In this document: positions 27,708 to 37,085 of the stretch, piece by piece
Numbering within the stretch: position 1 is the first letter of the stretch
Layout: each line of letters starts with the position of its first letter
Assembly: GCA_963779095.1 (NCBI GenBank)
Contig: CAVZWU010000016.1
Coordinates: 1 to 64,000 of the forward strand
Origin: Roseiarcus sp963779095
GTDB taxonomy: Bacteria > Pseudomonadota > Alphaproteobacteria > Rhizobiales > Beijerinckiaceae
Direction: 5' to 3'
Length of the DNA stretch: 64,000 bases
Program-made: the position numbers and the translations under genes
Notes under the pieces: model-generated
Database searches by the model: none
Seen by the model: the letters and a program-made list of their open reading frames with translations, nothing else
Told to the model about the DNA's origin: nothing

Positions 27708-28481
27708 ATGTTGCGGCTCCTTTACTGGCTCTATGAATCCCGATTGCGTCGTCAAATCGGCGGGCGTCAACCACCGCGCCATGTCGGCATCATTCTTGAT
27801 GGCAATCGACGCTACGCCCGCAAACATGGCCTCGCCGATCCGGGCGTGGCCTATGATCTGGGTGCCGAGAAGCTCGACGACGTGCTCGCCTGGTGCTCCG
27901 ATCTCGGAATACCAGCCGTCACGTTGTGGGTGTGTTCAATCGACAATTTGAAAAGGCAGGAGACCGAGGTTTCCGCAATCCTCGCGGCGGTCAAGTCCAA
28001 GATTGCAGCCCTGGCCAAGGACCCAGCAATTCACCGTCGGCGCGTTCGAATCAAGGCGGTGGGTCGCCTCGATCTCCTGCCGTCGACACTCGTAACCGTG
28101 CTTCGAGAAGCTGAACAGGCCACAGCTGACTATGATGCTCTAAAGCTCACGATCGCGATCGCCTACGGCGGTCAAGAGGAAATCGCTGACGCGGTTCGCG
28201 ACCTGGTGCGCCAGAAGGTGCAGTGCGGCGTGGATTTGGACGCGATCCTCGATGAGATCACGCCTTTGGCGATTGCTGAACACCTCTACACAGTGGGGCT
28301 CCCGAATCTCGACCTCATCATCCGCACGAGCGGCGAGATCCGTTTGTCCGGGTTCCTGCTGTGGCAGAGCGTTCACAGTGAGTTCTATTTCTCCGATGTG
28401 GACTGGCCGGAGTTCCGCAGAGTCGACTTTCTTCGCGCCGTGCGATCGTTTCAGCAGCGGTCACGACGTTTTGGGCGATAA
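27708..28481 (+). CDS. uppS: cis-Prenyltransferase (UppS family)
   Basis: The 257-residue enzyme condenses isopentenyl diphosphate onto an allylic diphosphate in cis. Motif I is HVGIILDGNRRYARKHG with the catalytic Asp; the later motifs are LTIAIAYGGQEEI and RTSGEIRLSGFLLWQSVHSEFYF (key residues RTSGE and the WQ/EFYF end). Compared with housekeeping UppS, DGNGRWA is DGNRRYA and SNFLLWQ is SGFLLWQ, features seen in the short- or medium-chain subgroup, so it may make a shorter isoprenoid than C55. It stands alone on the plus strand, next to an oppositely oriented ICMT-like gene. Confidence 0.85.
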   Translation: MLRLLYWLYESRLRRQIGGRQPPRHVGIILDGNRRYARKHGLADPGVAYDLGAEKLDDVLAWCSDLGIPAVTLWVCSIDNLKRQETEVSAILAAVKSKIAALAKDPAIHRRRVRIKAVGRLDLLPSTLVTVLREAEQATADYDALKLTIAIAYGGQEEIADAVRDLVRQKVQCGVDLDAILDEITPLAIAEHLYTVGLPNLDLIIRTSGEIRLSGFLLWQSVHSEFYFSDVDWPEFRRVDFLRAVRSFQQRSRRFGR

Positions 28482-28685
28482 AGCCCAGCGACGCTGTCCA
28501 GGCAAGCCGTGTCTTGCAAAGAAAGCTGCGGCCGAATTGGCGAATTTAGGCCGGGGTCACACCAACGCACTCGCAGCGCTTTTTTGAGAACCGTCGCTCC
28601 TGGGCGCAACCCGCGCCTTCAGCCAAAGTCCGCTTTCTCGCGCTTCCCGCTCGTTTGGCAGGGAAACGGGGCTTCTGCACCGCGC

Positions 28686-29156
28686 TTATAGCCAGCGGCG
28701 AACGCGCGATTTGTAGCCGCGATAGACAGCGCCGAATTTGCGCTCAAGATAGGCTTCTTCGCGGGCGACTACGCCGTGGCGAACGACGAAATAGAAGGGC
28801 ACGAGCATCGCCAGGACCCAGAGATTGTCAAAGCCGATTGCTATGCCGGTCTGGCCCAGGAACATGCCGAGGTAGATCGGGTTGCGGGTGAATCGGTAGG
28901 GTCCATTTTCGACGATGGCGGTCGTCGGCTTATGAACATCGAACTGAGTGCCCGCCTTGCGGATATTCACGATCGCCCAGACCGCGAGCGCAACACCCAG
29001 CGCGAAAAGGCCCCCAGCCACCCAAGCCCGCGGAATCGATATCGGGACAAACTGCAACGGATAAAGCCAACCCGCCCGAGACCCGCAAGGATAGCCAGCG
29101 TCCAATGCGATCGGCGGAGGAATTACGACATTAGGCCTGTCGACCGTCTCAGCCAT
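28686..29156 (-). CDS. ICMT/PEMT-family membrane methyltransferase
   Basis: The 156-residue integral membrane protein is related to isoprenylcysteine carboxyl methyltransferases. It has the C-terminal signature GPYRFTRNPIYLGMFLG and EEAYLERKFGAVYRGYKSRVRRW, which forms the SAM site, plus three to four hydrophobic segments. The N-terminal 25 residues (ALDAGYPCGSRAG) lack the hydrophobic first helix of relatives, so a small indel there is possible. Bacterial members methylate varied hydrophobic acids. A neighbouring cis-prenyltransferase hints at an isoprenoid substrate, but the genes are convergent and not one operon. Confidence 0.8.
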   Translation of the reverse strand: MAETVDRPNVVIPPPIALDAGYPCGSRAGWLYPLQFVPISIPRAWVAGGLFALGVALAVWAIVNIRKAGTQFDVHKPTTAIVENGPYRFTRNPIYLGMFLGQTGIAIGFDNLWVLAMLVPFYFVVRHGVVAREEAYLERKFGAVYRGYKSRVRRWL

Positions 29157-29268
29157 TCTATCTCGCCTCGAAGCGAGCGCCGCTCTCGTTCAGCGCGCGA
29201 CTCACGTTGGATGCGCTAAGGGAGGATATCGAGCCACATCTAATACCCGCAACTCGGGAAGAGCAAAC

Positions 29269-29829
29269 ATGAGCAGCAATCTTCCGGGCTTCTTCCAGGG
29301 CACGGACATGCCAACTGCCGGGTGGTGGGAAGCGCTGTGGCCCGACCCTGCCGGTGTACTTGCCGCCGTGGGAGTCAGACCGGGTATGGAGGTCGTTGAC
29401 CTATGCTCCGGCGACGGGTGGTTCACGCTGCACATCGCCAAGATCGCACGTCACGTCGTTGCAATCGACATCGACCCCAATCTTCTGGACGTGTCGCGTC
29501 ACCGTCTGTCCGAAAGCGGCGTGACGAATTGCGACTATGTGGCCGGCGATGCTTACGACCTTGCCAAGTTGGTTCCGGGAAAGATTGACTTCGTATTCAT
29601 GGCGAATGCTTTTCACGGCGTTCCAGATCGACCGCGATTGGTCCTTGCGGTGCGCGCAGCCCTTAAGCCGGGCGGTCTCTTCGCGATCATCAACTGGCAT
29701 CGGCGCCCGCGCGAGGAAACGGTGGTCTTGGGCGAACCGCGCGGACCAAAAACGGAATTGAGATTGTCGCCGGAACAGACCATCGAGGCCGTCGAATCGA
29801 GCGGACCTGAAACTGGCTCATCTGGTTGA
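29269..29829 (+). CDS. Class I SAM-dependent methyltransferase, frameshifted near the end
   Basis: The 186-residue protein has motif I VVDLCSGDGWFT, motif II VAIDIDPNLLDVSR, and VFMANAFHGVPDRP, typical of the Methyltransf_11/25 fold. Near 29792 a base change in frame replaces the native end; correcting it gives DLKLAHLVEVPPYHYGAVF and a stop at 29885-29887. That stop overlaps the ATG of the next gene as ATGA, strong support for the corrected frame and for an operon. Substrate unknown; small cytosolic relatives act on diverse metabolites. Confidence 0.78.
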   Translation: MSSNLPGFFQGTDMPTAGWWEALWPDPAGVLAAVGVRPGMEVVDLCSGDGWFTLHIAKIARHVVAIDIDPNLLDVSRHRLSESGVTNCDYVAGDAYDLAKLVPGKIDFVFMANAFHGVPDRPRLVLAVRAALKPGGLFAIINWHRRPREETVVLGEPRGPKTELRLSPEQTIEAVESSGPETGSSG

Positions 29830-29883
29830 AGTGCCGCCCTATCACTACGGCGCTGTCTTTGAGCGACCGTCAGCCCGAGAGCA

Positions 29884-30670
29884 ATGATGCCTTCCATTCT
29901 CGACAACAAGAATACATCGGCGCCATCGGTCTTCCTGCCTGCGGCCCTATTGCGCGAGGCGCGTCGACAAAAGGGGCTTGCGACAGTCGATGTCCCGCCC
30001 GTCTGCATCTTGGACCCGGACGGCGATATCGTTCGGCGATTGAGGCAAACGGGCCAATCGCAACCCTTTGAGCACTGGCCCTGCTACCACACCGAACTCG
30101 ACACGTTTTTGCTCGGTCAAACATGAGGTCGGAATTGTGGGTCGGGCGGTCGGCGCCTCGTTCGCGGTCCTTGTGGCGGAAGAGTTGTTCGCCAGCGGCT
30201 GCCGCTTGCTGGTGAGCCTGACCTCGGCCGGTCAGGTCCTGCCTGCTGGGCCGCCGCCCTACTTCGTCGTCATCGACCGCGCCCTCCGCGATGAGGGCAC
30301 AAGCTATCATTACACGCCTCCTTCCGAGTTTGCAGATGCGGATCCGGAACTCGTGACGGCCGCTGCGGAAGCTCTGACCGGGCTAAGTGTGCGCAGCGTG
30401 GTGGGTCCGAGCTGGACCACAGACGCCCCTTTTCGCGAAACGGCTGAAGCCATCGAAAAGGCGCGCGCTAAGGGCATTCTTGCCGTCGAAATGGAAGCTG
30501 CTGCGCTCTACGCTTTCGCGCGCGTTGCAAACGCGCGGGTGCTTTGCTTGGCACACGTCACAAATACAATGGGAACGACAAGCGATGATTTTGAAAAAAG
30601 CGAAGCGGATGGCACTCGAGACGCTCTCGACATCTTAGAAACAACCGTGACAGCGTTGCATAAGCCTTGA
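29884..30670 (+). pseudogene. Nucleoside phosphorylase family protein, frameshifted
   Basis: The first 80 residues (MPSILDNKNTSAPSVFLPAA ... HTELDTFLLGQ) end at 30126. The rest is in another frame from about 30120: EVGIVGRAVGASFAVLVAEEL, LVSLTSAGQV, RDEGTSYHY, VVGPSWTTDAPFRE, and the ligand-binding ILAVEMEAAALYAFA. These are purine/uridine phosphorylase (PNP_UDP_1) blocks. The combined length of about 260 residues is normal, so one indel near 30120 is the only visible damage. It is translationally coupled to the methyltransferase upstream. Confidence 0.78.
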
Positions 30671-30824
30671 CTTCTGGATAACTCGAAACTCGCAAGTCCT
30701 CGACCTCTTGAGAGGCGCGAATCGAGAAACGGTTTGGGAGGCTGTCGGCGGCCATCTTAAGGGGGTCTGCGTCATTTTTCGTGCTTGATTTTCGTTGGTC
30801 GGCTGCTTCAGCATTATCTGGAGG

Positions 30825-31538
30825 ATGACGAAGACAACGAAATTGGCCTTCGGGCCCGGGATTATCGTGCAAGGCGTGGCGTTCCGTGGGAACCGCTGGG
30901 TCGTATCGGCGGAGGGTAAGGGAAGCCGGTCGTGTCCGGGCTGCCGAGAGGCTTCCGGATCGCGGCATCGTCGGCAGATCCGACGGCTGCAGGAGCTTCC
31001 AATTCAGGGGGTTCCTGCGACGCTGGAGATTCGTTCAGGCCGCTGGAGATGTCGCAACGAGCAGTATGCTCGAAAGACATTCGCGTTGGCGATCGCGCTG
31101 CCGTCCGCGCGGAAAACACAGCGAGTTCGCGAACTCGTTCGACTGTTCGCCCATGCCGCCGGCGGCCGGGTCAGCGAACGGTTGCTGACGCGCCTGGGAA
31201 TGCCTGTCAGCGACAACGCCATCTTGCGGCAATTGAAGAGCCATGTCAGGAAACGTCGTAAAATCGAACCGTTGCGCGCCGTTGCGATCGACGACTGGAG
31301 CTGCCGCAAAGGCTTCGGATACGGAACCATTGTCGTCGATCTCGAGCGGCGCACGGTAGCGGACGTTCTGAAGACCCGCTCCGCGCATGGGACCGCGGGC
31401 TGGTTGAAGCAGCATCCGGGGATCGAATTCGTGAGCCGCGATCGCTCTGGGCTCTATGCCCAAGGCATCCGGAAAGGCGCGCCCTCAGCGGACAGCTTCG
31501 TCATTGGGCCGCGCGCCCATTCTGATCGACGCTTTTGA
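30825..31538 (+). pseudogene. ISL3 family transposase, 3'-truncated
   Basis: The start, MTKTTKLAFGPGIIVQGV, follows a good ribosome site (TCTGGAGG). The zinc region (CPGCREASGSRHRR, CRNEQYARKTF) and first catalytic block (AIDDWSCRKGFGYGTIVVDL) are present, and SRDRSGLYAQG follows. After about residue 220 the sequence leaves the family (expected ADRFHLLQN is absent), so roughly 60 percent of the protein, including the catalytic Glu, is lost. It differs from the full ISL3 at 300, so it is another element. Confidence 0.82.
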
Positions 31539-31619
31539 GCCTCTGGAGAGGCCAGCCCGCGGCGGGCGCAGCCCGCGGTTAGCCGAGATCGCCGGGTCGG
31601 CGCCTATAACGCGCCGCCC

Positions 31620-31835
31620 ATGACGATCGACGTGACCGACTACGCAGAGATCAAGGCGCCCGCGCAGACGGCTAAGAGAACAAATCCGTTCCCGCGCTCC
31701 GCCGTGGGTTCTTTGATTGTTTTTGCCGCGGCCGCCGTTGTCGCGATCACGCTCTTGCTCACGCCTGCGTCTGATGGCCCGGGCCCAGTCGCTGGAACGC
31801 TCTCCGGACACAGCATTTTGCACTTTCCGCGGTGA
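31620..31835 (+). CDS. Possible small membrane protein
   Basis: A 71-residue open frame with one clear hydrophobic helix (SLIVFAAAAVVAITLLLTPA, about residues 30-50) and a polar N-terminus. There is no convincing ribosome site, and it lies just past the truncated ISL3, so it may be chance. Confidence 0.3.
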   Translation: MTIDVTDYAEIKAPAQTAKRTNPFPRSAVGSLIVFAAAAVVAITLLLTPASDGPGPVAGTLSGHSILHFPR

Positions 31836-32261
31836 GTTTCGTCCCGAATTCCGATCTTACCTTAGGCAACGAGATGAAAATGTAGAATAGCGATTTCGCA
31901 ACTCAACTCTAGCGCTGACGCTGGCTGTCGTCGGAGCTTGCTTCGCCCTGTCCCAAAGAGCACGGCCAGCTGTTTGGAGTTCTCCCGCTGCCAAACCAAA
32001 GTATGCGGGCGCCTAAACCAAGACAAAATTCGAAATCAACTTCCGTAGGCTGCCGCTGCCTGTTGGCCGAGGGTATGTTGCCCTGCAGCAGGGCATGCTG
32101 GACACACGGATCATGATGAGCCGCGACGAGGCGGCGCTCCGGCTCTGGAGGGAAAAGCGCCTCAAGCATCGAAACGCCGAGCCAGTGACCTGGCGCTTCA
32201 AACCGTGCGGCTGAGCCGTCAGACCTGGAAACATAATCGCAGACCTTCGAAGGACGTCGCG
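31836..32261. other. Intergenic region upstream of mbfA with a short fragment
   Basis: No full gene. The plus-strand frame ending at 32214 contains LDTRIMMSRDEAALRLWREKR, which resembles the N-terminal segment of prophage YqaJ-type recombinases, but it breaks off at once and is too short to call a gene. The mbfA promoter should be here. I looked for an Irr-type palindrome (TTTAGAA-like arms) and did not find a convincing one. Confidence 0.35.
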
Positions 32262-33218
32262 ATGCGTAATTTTGATGAACTTTCCGAGCGCGAAATGCTG
32301 GCCCTCGCCATCAGCAACGAGGAAGAGGACAGTCGCATCTATGCGGATTTCGCCGAAGGCCTCTCCGAGAACTACCCGGCCAGCGCGCAGGTGTTCACCA
32401 AAATGGCGGCCGAGGAGAACGAGCACCGACGCCGGCTGATCGACCTCTTCGCCTCCAAGTTCGGCGAGCATATCCCCCTCATTCGCCGCCAGGACGTCCG
32501 CGGCTATATCCCGCAGAAGCCGGTCTGGCAGGCCCGCCCCCTTGGTATCGAGACGGTCCGCGCGCACGCGCACGAAATGGAGCTCGCCGCCGTGCGGTTC
32601 TACCGCCAGGCGACGGCGCGCACGTCCGACGCCTCGATCCGCAAGCTGCTCGGCGACCTTGCGGAGGTAGAGGACGCGCATGATCGAAAAGCGCTCAACC
32701 TTGAAAAGAAGCTTTTGACAGACAGCGCGCGCCACAGTGAAGAGGAGGACGAGCGCCGGCGCTTCGTCCTGCAGATCATTCAGCCCGGCCTTGTCGGCCT
32801 GATGGACGGCTCCGTGTCGACGCTTGCGCCGGTGTTCGCGGCGGCGTTCGCGACCCACAATTCATGGAACGCCTTTCTGGTCGGTCTTGCCGCGTCAGTC
32901 GGGGCCGGCATTTCGATGGGCTTTGCCGAGGCACTGTCGGACGACGGCAAGCTCTCCGGCCGCGGCGCCCCGCTGCTGCGCGGCGTCGTCTGCGGCCTCA
33001 TGACGTTCGGCGGCGGCATTGGCCACACCCTGCCGTATCTCATTCCGAACTTCTACGCCGCAACCGCAGTCGCCATGGTCGTGGTCGTCATCGAGCTCTT
33101 GACGATCTCGTGGATCCAGTGGCGCTACATGGACGTGCCTCCGCTCTCGGCGGCGGCGAAGGTGATGATCGGAGGCGCGCTGGTGTTGGGGGCCGGCATC
33201 CTGATCGGGTCCAGCTGA
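32262..33218 (+). CDS. mbfA: Membrane-bound ferritin / iron exporter MbfA
   Basis: The 318-residue protein joins an N-terminal ferritin-like di-iron domain to a C-terminal VIT1 (vacuolar iron transporter) membrane domain. The four-helix domain shows the paired Glu/His ligands: NEEEDSRIYADFAE, EENEHRRRL, AHEMELAAVRFYRQ and AEVEDAHDRKAL. The VIT1 part starts GLVGLMDGSVSTLAP and has about five helices. MbfA exports ferrous iron and protects rhizobia and agrobacteria from iron and peroxide stress at low pH; in those bacteria it is controlled by Irr. The ATG at 32262 follows AAGGA. The gene is intact and stands alone between mobile fragments. Confidence 0.92.
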   Translation: MRNFDELSEREMLALAISNEEEDSRIYADFAEGLSENYPASAQVFTKMAAEENEHRRRLIDLFASKFGEHIPLIRRQDVRGYIPQKPVWQARPLGIETVRAHAHEMELAAVRFYRQATARTSDASIRKLLGDLAEVEDAHDRKALNLEKKLLTDSARHSEEEDERRRFVLQIIQPGLVGLMDGSVSTLAPVFAAAFATHNSWNAFLVGLAASVGAGISMGFAEALSDDGKLSGRGAPLLRGVVCGLMTFGGGIGHTLPYLIPNFYAATAVAMVVVVIELLTISWIQWRYMDVPPLSAAAKVMIGGALVLGAGILIGSS

Positions 33219-33423
33219 ACGGACGCATTTGCGCTTAATGGGCTGCGCCGAACTGAAGCATGGTGACCGCTTTCGTCGATTGCGACCACCGCCCATGCGG
33301 TCCGCAATGGGCGCTTAACGTCAATTCGGGACGTTCGATTGTTAGCGACGAAGGTCTCCTAGGGTCGAAACCGGTCCAACAGATTGTTACCTCTAGGCGG
33401 CTTTCGTTCCGCCGCTCCGCTCC

Positions 33424-33780
33424 GTCAAGATTGATGCGTTACCTCGACGGTCAGATGCGACAGCGACGTGAAGCGGGCGAGACGGCTCCGATAATAGTCG
33501 GCCTCCCGCGGTTTCGCCGTGGCGACTGAAACAATCGCCCCGAGGTGGCCCGGCCCCAAGCGCCAGAGGTGGAGATCGGCGAGCTGGTCGCGATCACCCT
33601 AAACGGCTTGTCTCAGTTTGCTCGCCATGCTCCGGTCGGGGTTCATGTCGAGCAAGATGGCTCCGGTGTCCCGGATCAGGCCATAGGGCCAACTGGCGAT
33701 GACGCAAGCCCCGATGATGCCGGCGAGCGGGTCCATCCAGAGCCAGCCAAATGCGCGCGCGAGCAGCAGGCCGAGGATGA
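33424..33780 (-). pseudogene. dmeF: Cation efflux protein DmeF, C-terminal fragment
   Basis: This is the C-terminal part of a cation diffusion facilitator that exports Co2+/Ni2+. It has membrane helices ILGLLLARAFGWLWMDPLAGI and the DmeF-type tail RDTGAILLDMNPDR, then DLHLWRLGPGHLGAIVSV. An in-frame TAG at about 33599 (expected Glu codon) follows LRQAV, and the rest of the protein continues in the same frame to 33424. The 5' side is cut by the IS5 element, so the gene is doubly inactivated. Confidence 0.82.
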
Positions 33781-34562
33781 CTAGGCGGTGTGGACGAATT
33801 TGATCAAGCAGAGGCCTGCGGCGAAGCTGACGATTGATCGGAAGTTCCTGGCTGTCTTTTCGCATCGGAGCGCGACGCGCTTGAACCGCTTGAGGCGTCC
33901 GACGCCCTGCTCGATGCGAGCCCTTGCCTTGTAGAGGGTTCGCGCGAAGAAGGCTGGCTTGTCTTTTTCGTTGGCCTTGTGCGGGATGACCGGCGCGATG
34001 CCGCGCGCCCTTGCCGCCTCGCGGTTGGCCTTGCTGGCGTAGCCTTTGTCGCAGATGGCGGCGCGAGGCTGGATGTCGGGCCCGATGTCGAGCAGGGTTT
34101 CGAAGTGACGCCCGTCGGAAGCTTCTCCGCCGGTCAGATCGAAGGCGATGATGTCGCCGGAGGCGTCCGATTTTGCGTGGATTTTCGTGGTGAAGCCGCC
34201 GCGCGAGCGGCCGAGCGCCTGGCCTTCTTGCCCCCTTTTGCTCCGGCCGCCGACACATGCGCGCGCACGATGGTTGAGTCGAACATCTGAATGAGATGCG
34301 CCGTCGAACTCATGGATGCCAGAGTGTCGAAGAACGCCTCGAAGACGCCAGCCTTGCTCAAGCGATCGAAGCGCTTCCACACGCTGTTCCAATGACCGAA
34401 GCGCTCCGGCAGCGCGCGCCAGCGAACGTTCTCGACAGTGAAGAAATGCAGCGCCTCGAGGAAGCGGCGATCGTCCTCAGCTTTCCTCCCACGACGCGGC
34501 AGGCAGGCGCGAAACACCGCAAGCGTGTGCGCCCAATCGTCCTCGTCCATCTTTGTCGACAT
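33781..34562 (-). CDS. IS5 family transposase (two frames joined by -1 frameshift)
   Basis: ORF A (34562-34134) has the DUF4096-like N-terminal domain with WRALPERFGHWNSVWKRF and the first catalytic Asp in MFDSTIVRAH. ORF B continues in the -1 frame with GRSRGGFTTKIHAKSD, ICDKGYASKANREAARARG and the catalytic Glu in RIEQGVGRLKRFKR, ending LIKFVHTA. The frames meet at AAAAGGGGGC (about 34236-34245), a slippery run of the type used for programmed frameshifting in IS427-group elements. The pair should make a full-length transposase, so I read it as intact. Confidence 0.85.
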
Positions 34563-34662
34563 TGGCTCCGGCCCTGTGATTCGGTCGGAGTCCTATGAAT
34601 CATGCCCGATTCCGCAGGGGAATCGCAAAAACGTCATCGGTCGAAATTTCGTCCACACAGCC
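33784..34662 (-). mobile_element. IS5-family element (IS427 group) inserted in dmeF
   Basis: This 879-bp element has terminal inverted repeats GGCGGTGTGGACGAA (left) and its near-complement TTCGTCCACACAGCC (right), flanked by TA at 33782-33783 and 34663-34664, the target duplication of the IS427 group. Removing the element and one TA rejoins dmeF as GTG CTA GTC ATC CTC (VLVIL), a continuous membrane helix. A 5' part of an almost identical copy lies at 39357-39743. Confidence 0.88.
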
Positions 34663-34775
34663 TAGCACCGACACTGCAGCGTCGGCAATGACGTGAATCT
34701 CGGCTGCGCGCATGTTGTTGTCGCGCGGTCGGTCCTTGCACATGTTCGTGCTCTTCAAAGACGACCGGGTAGGTG
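34663..34775 (-). pseudogene. dmeF: DmeF internal fragment upstream of the IS5 insertion
   Basis: The frame KDRPRDNNMRAAEIHVIADAAVSVL is the segment of DmeF directly before the helix at 33780 (key block IHVIADAAVSVL). A preceding HEH motif (EEHEHVQG) typical of the His-rich loop is in another frame. The true N-terminus is gone; from about 34780 the sequence belongs to an IS110 fragment. Together with 33424-33780 it represents less than half of dmeF. Confidence 0.75.
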
Positions 34776-34779
34776 TCCT

Positions 34780-35350
34780 TGAGATGCGGCGGCAACGGAC
34801 GTCCGCCGCCCGTCTTCAACTCGTCGAGCCGTTGGCGCCGATTCCGCCGCAGCGGCTCGTAATCGGATATTCCTTGGCAGAACATCAGTCCCTTGATCCG
34901 ATTGACGTGCTGGACCCGCTTGTTGGTCAGCGTCTTGCGCTCATGGCAAAGTCGGCGGCGGTCTTCTTCCTCTGGCGTCGGCGTCCTGACCATGGCGCAG
35001 ACCCGCGGTTCGCCGCGTTTGTACGCCAGCAGAGCGCGCACCAGGGCTTCGCCGTCGATCCTGTCGGTCTTGGCCCGCCGCCGGCGCCGCGAGGTCGCAA
35101 TTGTGGCCGCATCGACGACATGGCTCTCAATCCCCTCGCTCTGCAGCACGCGATGAATCCAAAACCCATCCAGTCCCGCCTCCTGAATGACGATGACTTG
35201 GAAGGATTGTCCGGTCCCCGCAAACGCTTTCTGCTTAAGCTCAGAAAGACGCGCCAGTAGCGCAGCGATGTTCCCGGCGGATAAGCCGTGCTTCGACTTT
35301 TCTCGCCGCCGCCCGGCGAGAGCGACGTAATCAACCAGGTCGAACGACTG
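34780..35350 (-). pseudogene. IS110 family transposase, N-terminal fragment
   Basis: The sequence covers an IS110 N-terminal region with frameshift near 35230: QSFQVIVIQEAGLDGFWIH, then VLQSEGIESHVVDAATIATS, AKTDRIDGEALVRALLAY and VNRIKGLMFCQGISDYEPL. These blocks belong to an IS110 subgroup different from the copies at 7471, 54226 and 62700. The C-terminal half is missing, replaced by dmeF DNA at about 34780. Confidence 0.75.
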
Positions 35351-35354
35351 ATAA

Positions 35355-36046
35355 TTAGGCAGCGGTAGCCGCTTCCCATGCCCGCAATGCTTCGTCTCTG
35401 AGAACGCGGAGCGTGTCGCGGGATGTGAGATGGCGTTGGACGTTGAACGTGTTTTGGATGGCGGCGTGAACAGACAGGAATCGTTGGGCTGATCCGGGCG
35501 ATTTGAAACGCTGCATCTTCCGCTCGCGGCGTCGAGTCGGTCGAGGCGAATTCTCGGCCCGATTGTTCTTGCGCAAGCCCCGGCTCGTGGCGAGCTGACA
35601 AGCCGATTTCGGCCTTTGCCGCGCCGTAAGAGCGCACCCTGTCGGTAACCAGCACGTCAGGCGCGAAGCCTCGTTTCTTGAGCAGCTTGCGCATCAGTTT
35701 CACGGCGGCAGCCTTGTCGCGTCATCGTTGCACGAGCAGGTCGAGAACCTCGCCTTCGTCGTCGACCGCACGCCAGAGCCAGAAATCGCCGACCCGCGAT
35801 CATCACGGCCATCTCATCGAGGTGCCATCGCGCCGTTGGCCGCCGACGTCGGCGGCGAAGTTCTCGGGCGAACAACGGCCCGAACTTCAGGACCCATCGC
35901 CGCACCGTTTCGTATGAGACGTCCAGACCGCGCTCCGCAAGCAGATCTTCGACGTCGCGATAGCTGAGCGTGAAGCGGACATACAGCCAAACCGCGTGCC
36001 GGATGATCTCAGGGGGAAATTGGTGGCGCGCAAACGAGATGGACAT
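35355..36046 (-). pseudogene. IS6 family transposase, multiply frameshifted
   Basis: The N-terminus is good (FARHQFPPEIIRHAVWLYVRF, DVSYETVRRWV, WHLDEMAVMI). The middle is out of frame (KLMRKLLKKRGFAPDVLVTD), and the C-terminus returns in a third frame (NNRAENSPRPTRRRERKMQRFKS). At least two indels separate them. The total length matches the 230-240 residues of IS6 transposases. It is less than 60 percent similar by eye to the intact IS6 at 37139. Confidence 0.82.
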
Positions 36047-36251
36047 GCGCCATCCTACCCGCCGAATTAAACCGCGCCACCGTTCTCGTGACAGAGCCCT
36101 CTGGTTCGATTGGAATCGATCGGCTGATCATAACCGCTGTCGGTCGTCGCGACGTAGCGGCGCCGGCGTTGCGGCAGATGTCGTGGCGGTTGGCAAGCCA
36201 TGCAGGGTCTCGCCGGCAACAAACTCCTGAGCGACTTTGCGTTCTCACAAT

Positions 36252-37085
36252 TTAGCGCGCCGCGGGCGATCCCGCCGCGGGCCGTGTTCTGGCTGCGTGC
36301 GTCGCGCACTTGGTCCAGTCGAGGGCGGCCGCCTCTTCCTTGAGCCACGCGCGGAAGACTTGCACATTCGCAAACTCTCGCCGTTTCTTCGGGCAAACGA
36401 ATGAATAGCAGCGGCCCGAAGGCAGGATCAGGTCGAAGGGCATGATCAGACGCCCGGTGCGCAGATCGTCGTAGGCGAGCGCATCGAGAGCAAGGAGCAC
36501 GCCGGCGCCCTCGACCGTCGCGTCGAGCGCGTGATCGGCGCTGCTGAAATCGAAGGCCCCGACTGACGTCGGCGTCCCTCACGCCGGCCGCCGCGAACCA
36601 GTCGGCCCAGGTCGGCATGACGGCGCGAGGGGACAGACTGTCGTCATGGATCAGCGGCACGCCCTTCAGCATATCCGGCGACCTGAAGGGCCCATGTCTT
36701 TCGACGAAGGCCGGGCTGCAGACCGGCACCAAGGATTGATTGAGCAGCTGTTCGACCTCGAGGGCTTCATCGTGCGCCCCATCGACCGGAAGGTTGCGGA
36801 TCGAAACGTCGACGCCGTCGGTTGTGAAATTGGCGTTGTTGATCGACGAGGAAACGCGCACGTCGATTTCGGGATAGGCGATGGAAAAGCGGTAGAGCCG
36901 CGGCGCCAGCCATTTCGAGGTGAAGCCGGGCGGGGTGCTGATCACGAGCACGCGCGTGGCGCCCAACGCATTCAGGCTCGCCAGCGCGTCCCGGATATGA
37001 AGGAAGCCCGCCTGCAAGCCGGGGTAGAGCGCCTTGCCTGCCGCCGTCAGGGCGATCGACCGCACGCCGCGGTTGAAGAGTTTGA
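36252..37085 (-). pseudogene. LysR-family regulator, lacking its DNA-binding domain
   Basis: The fragment starts inside the linker after the helix-turn-helix (LFNRGVRSIALTAAGKALYPG), followed by a GcvA-like effector domain: VLVISTPPGFTSKWLAPRLYRF, DGVDVSIRN, LVPVCSPAF. A frameshift near 36550 separates it from the C-terminal part (GAGVLLALDALAYDDLRTGRL, CPKKRREFANVQVFRAWL). About 60 N-terminal residues were removed when the IS6 element inserted at 37086. The target genes are unknown. Confidence 0.82.

Noticed and set aside
32023..32214. YqaJ-type recombinase gene
   Set aside because: Only a stretch of about 20 residues resembles the family; the frame then diverges and stops.
31836..32261. 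Irr-binding palindrome upstream of mbfA
   Set aside because: Expected from known mbfA regulation, but no convincing palindrome with TTTAGAA-like arms is present.
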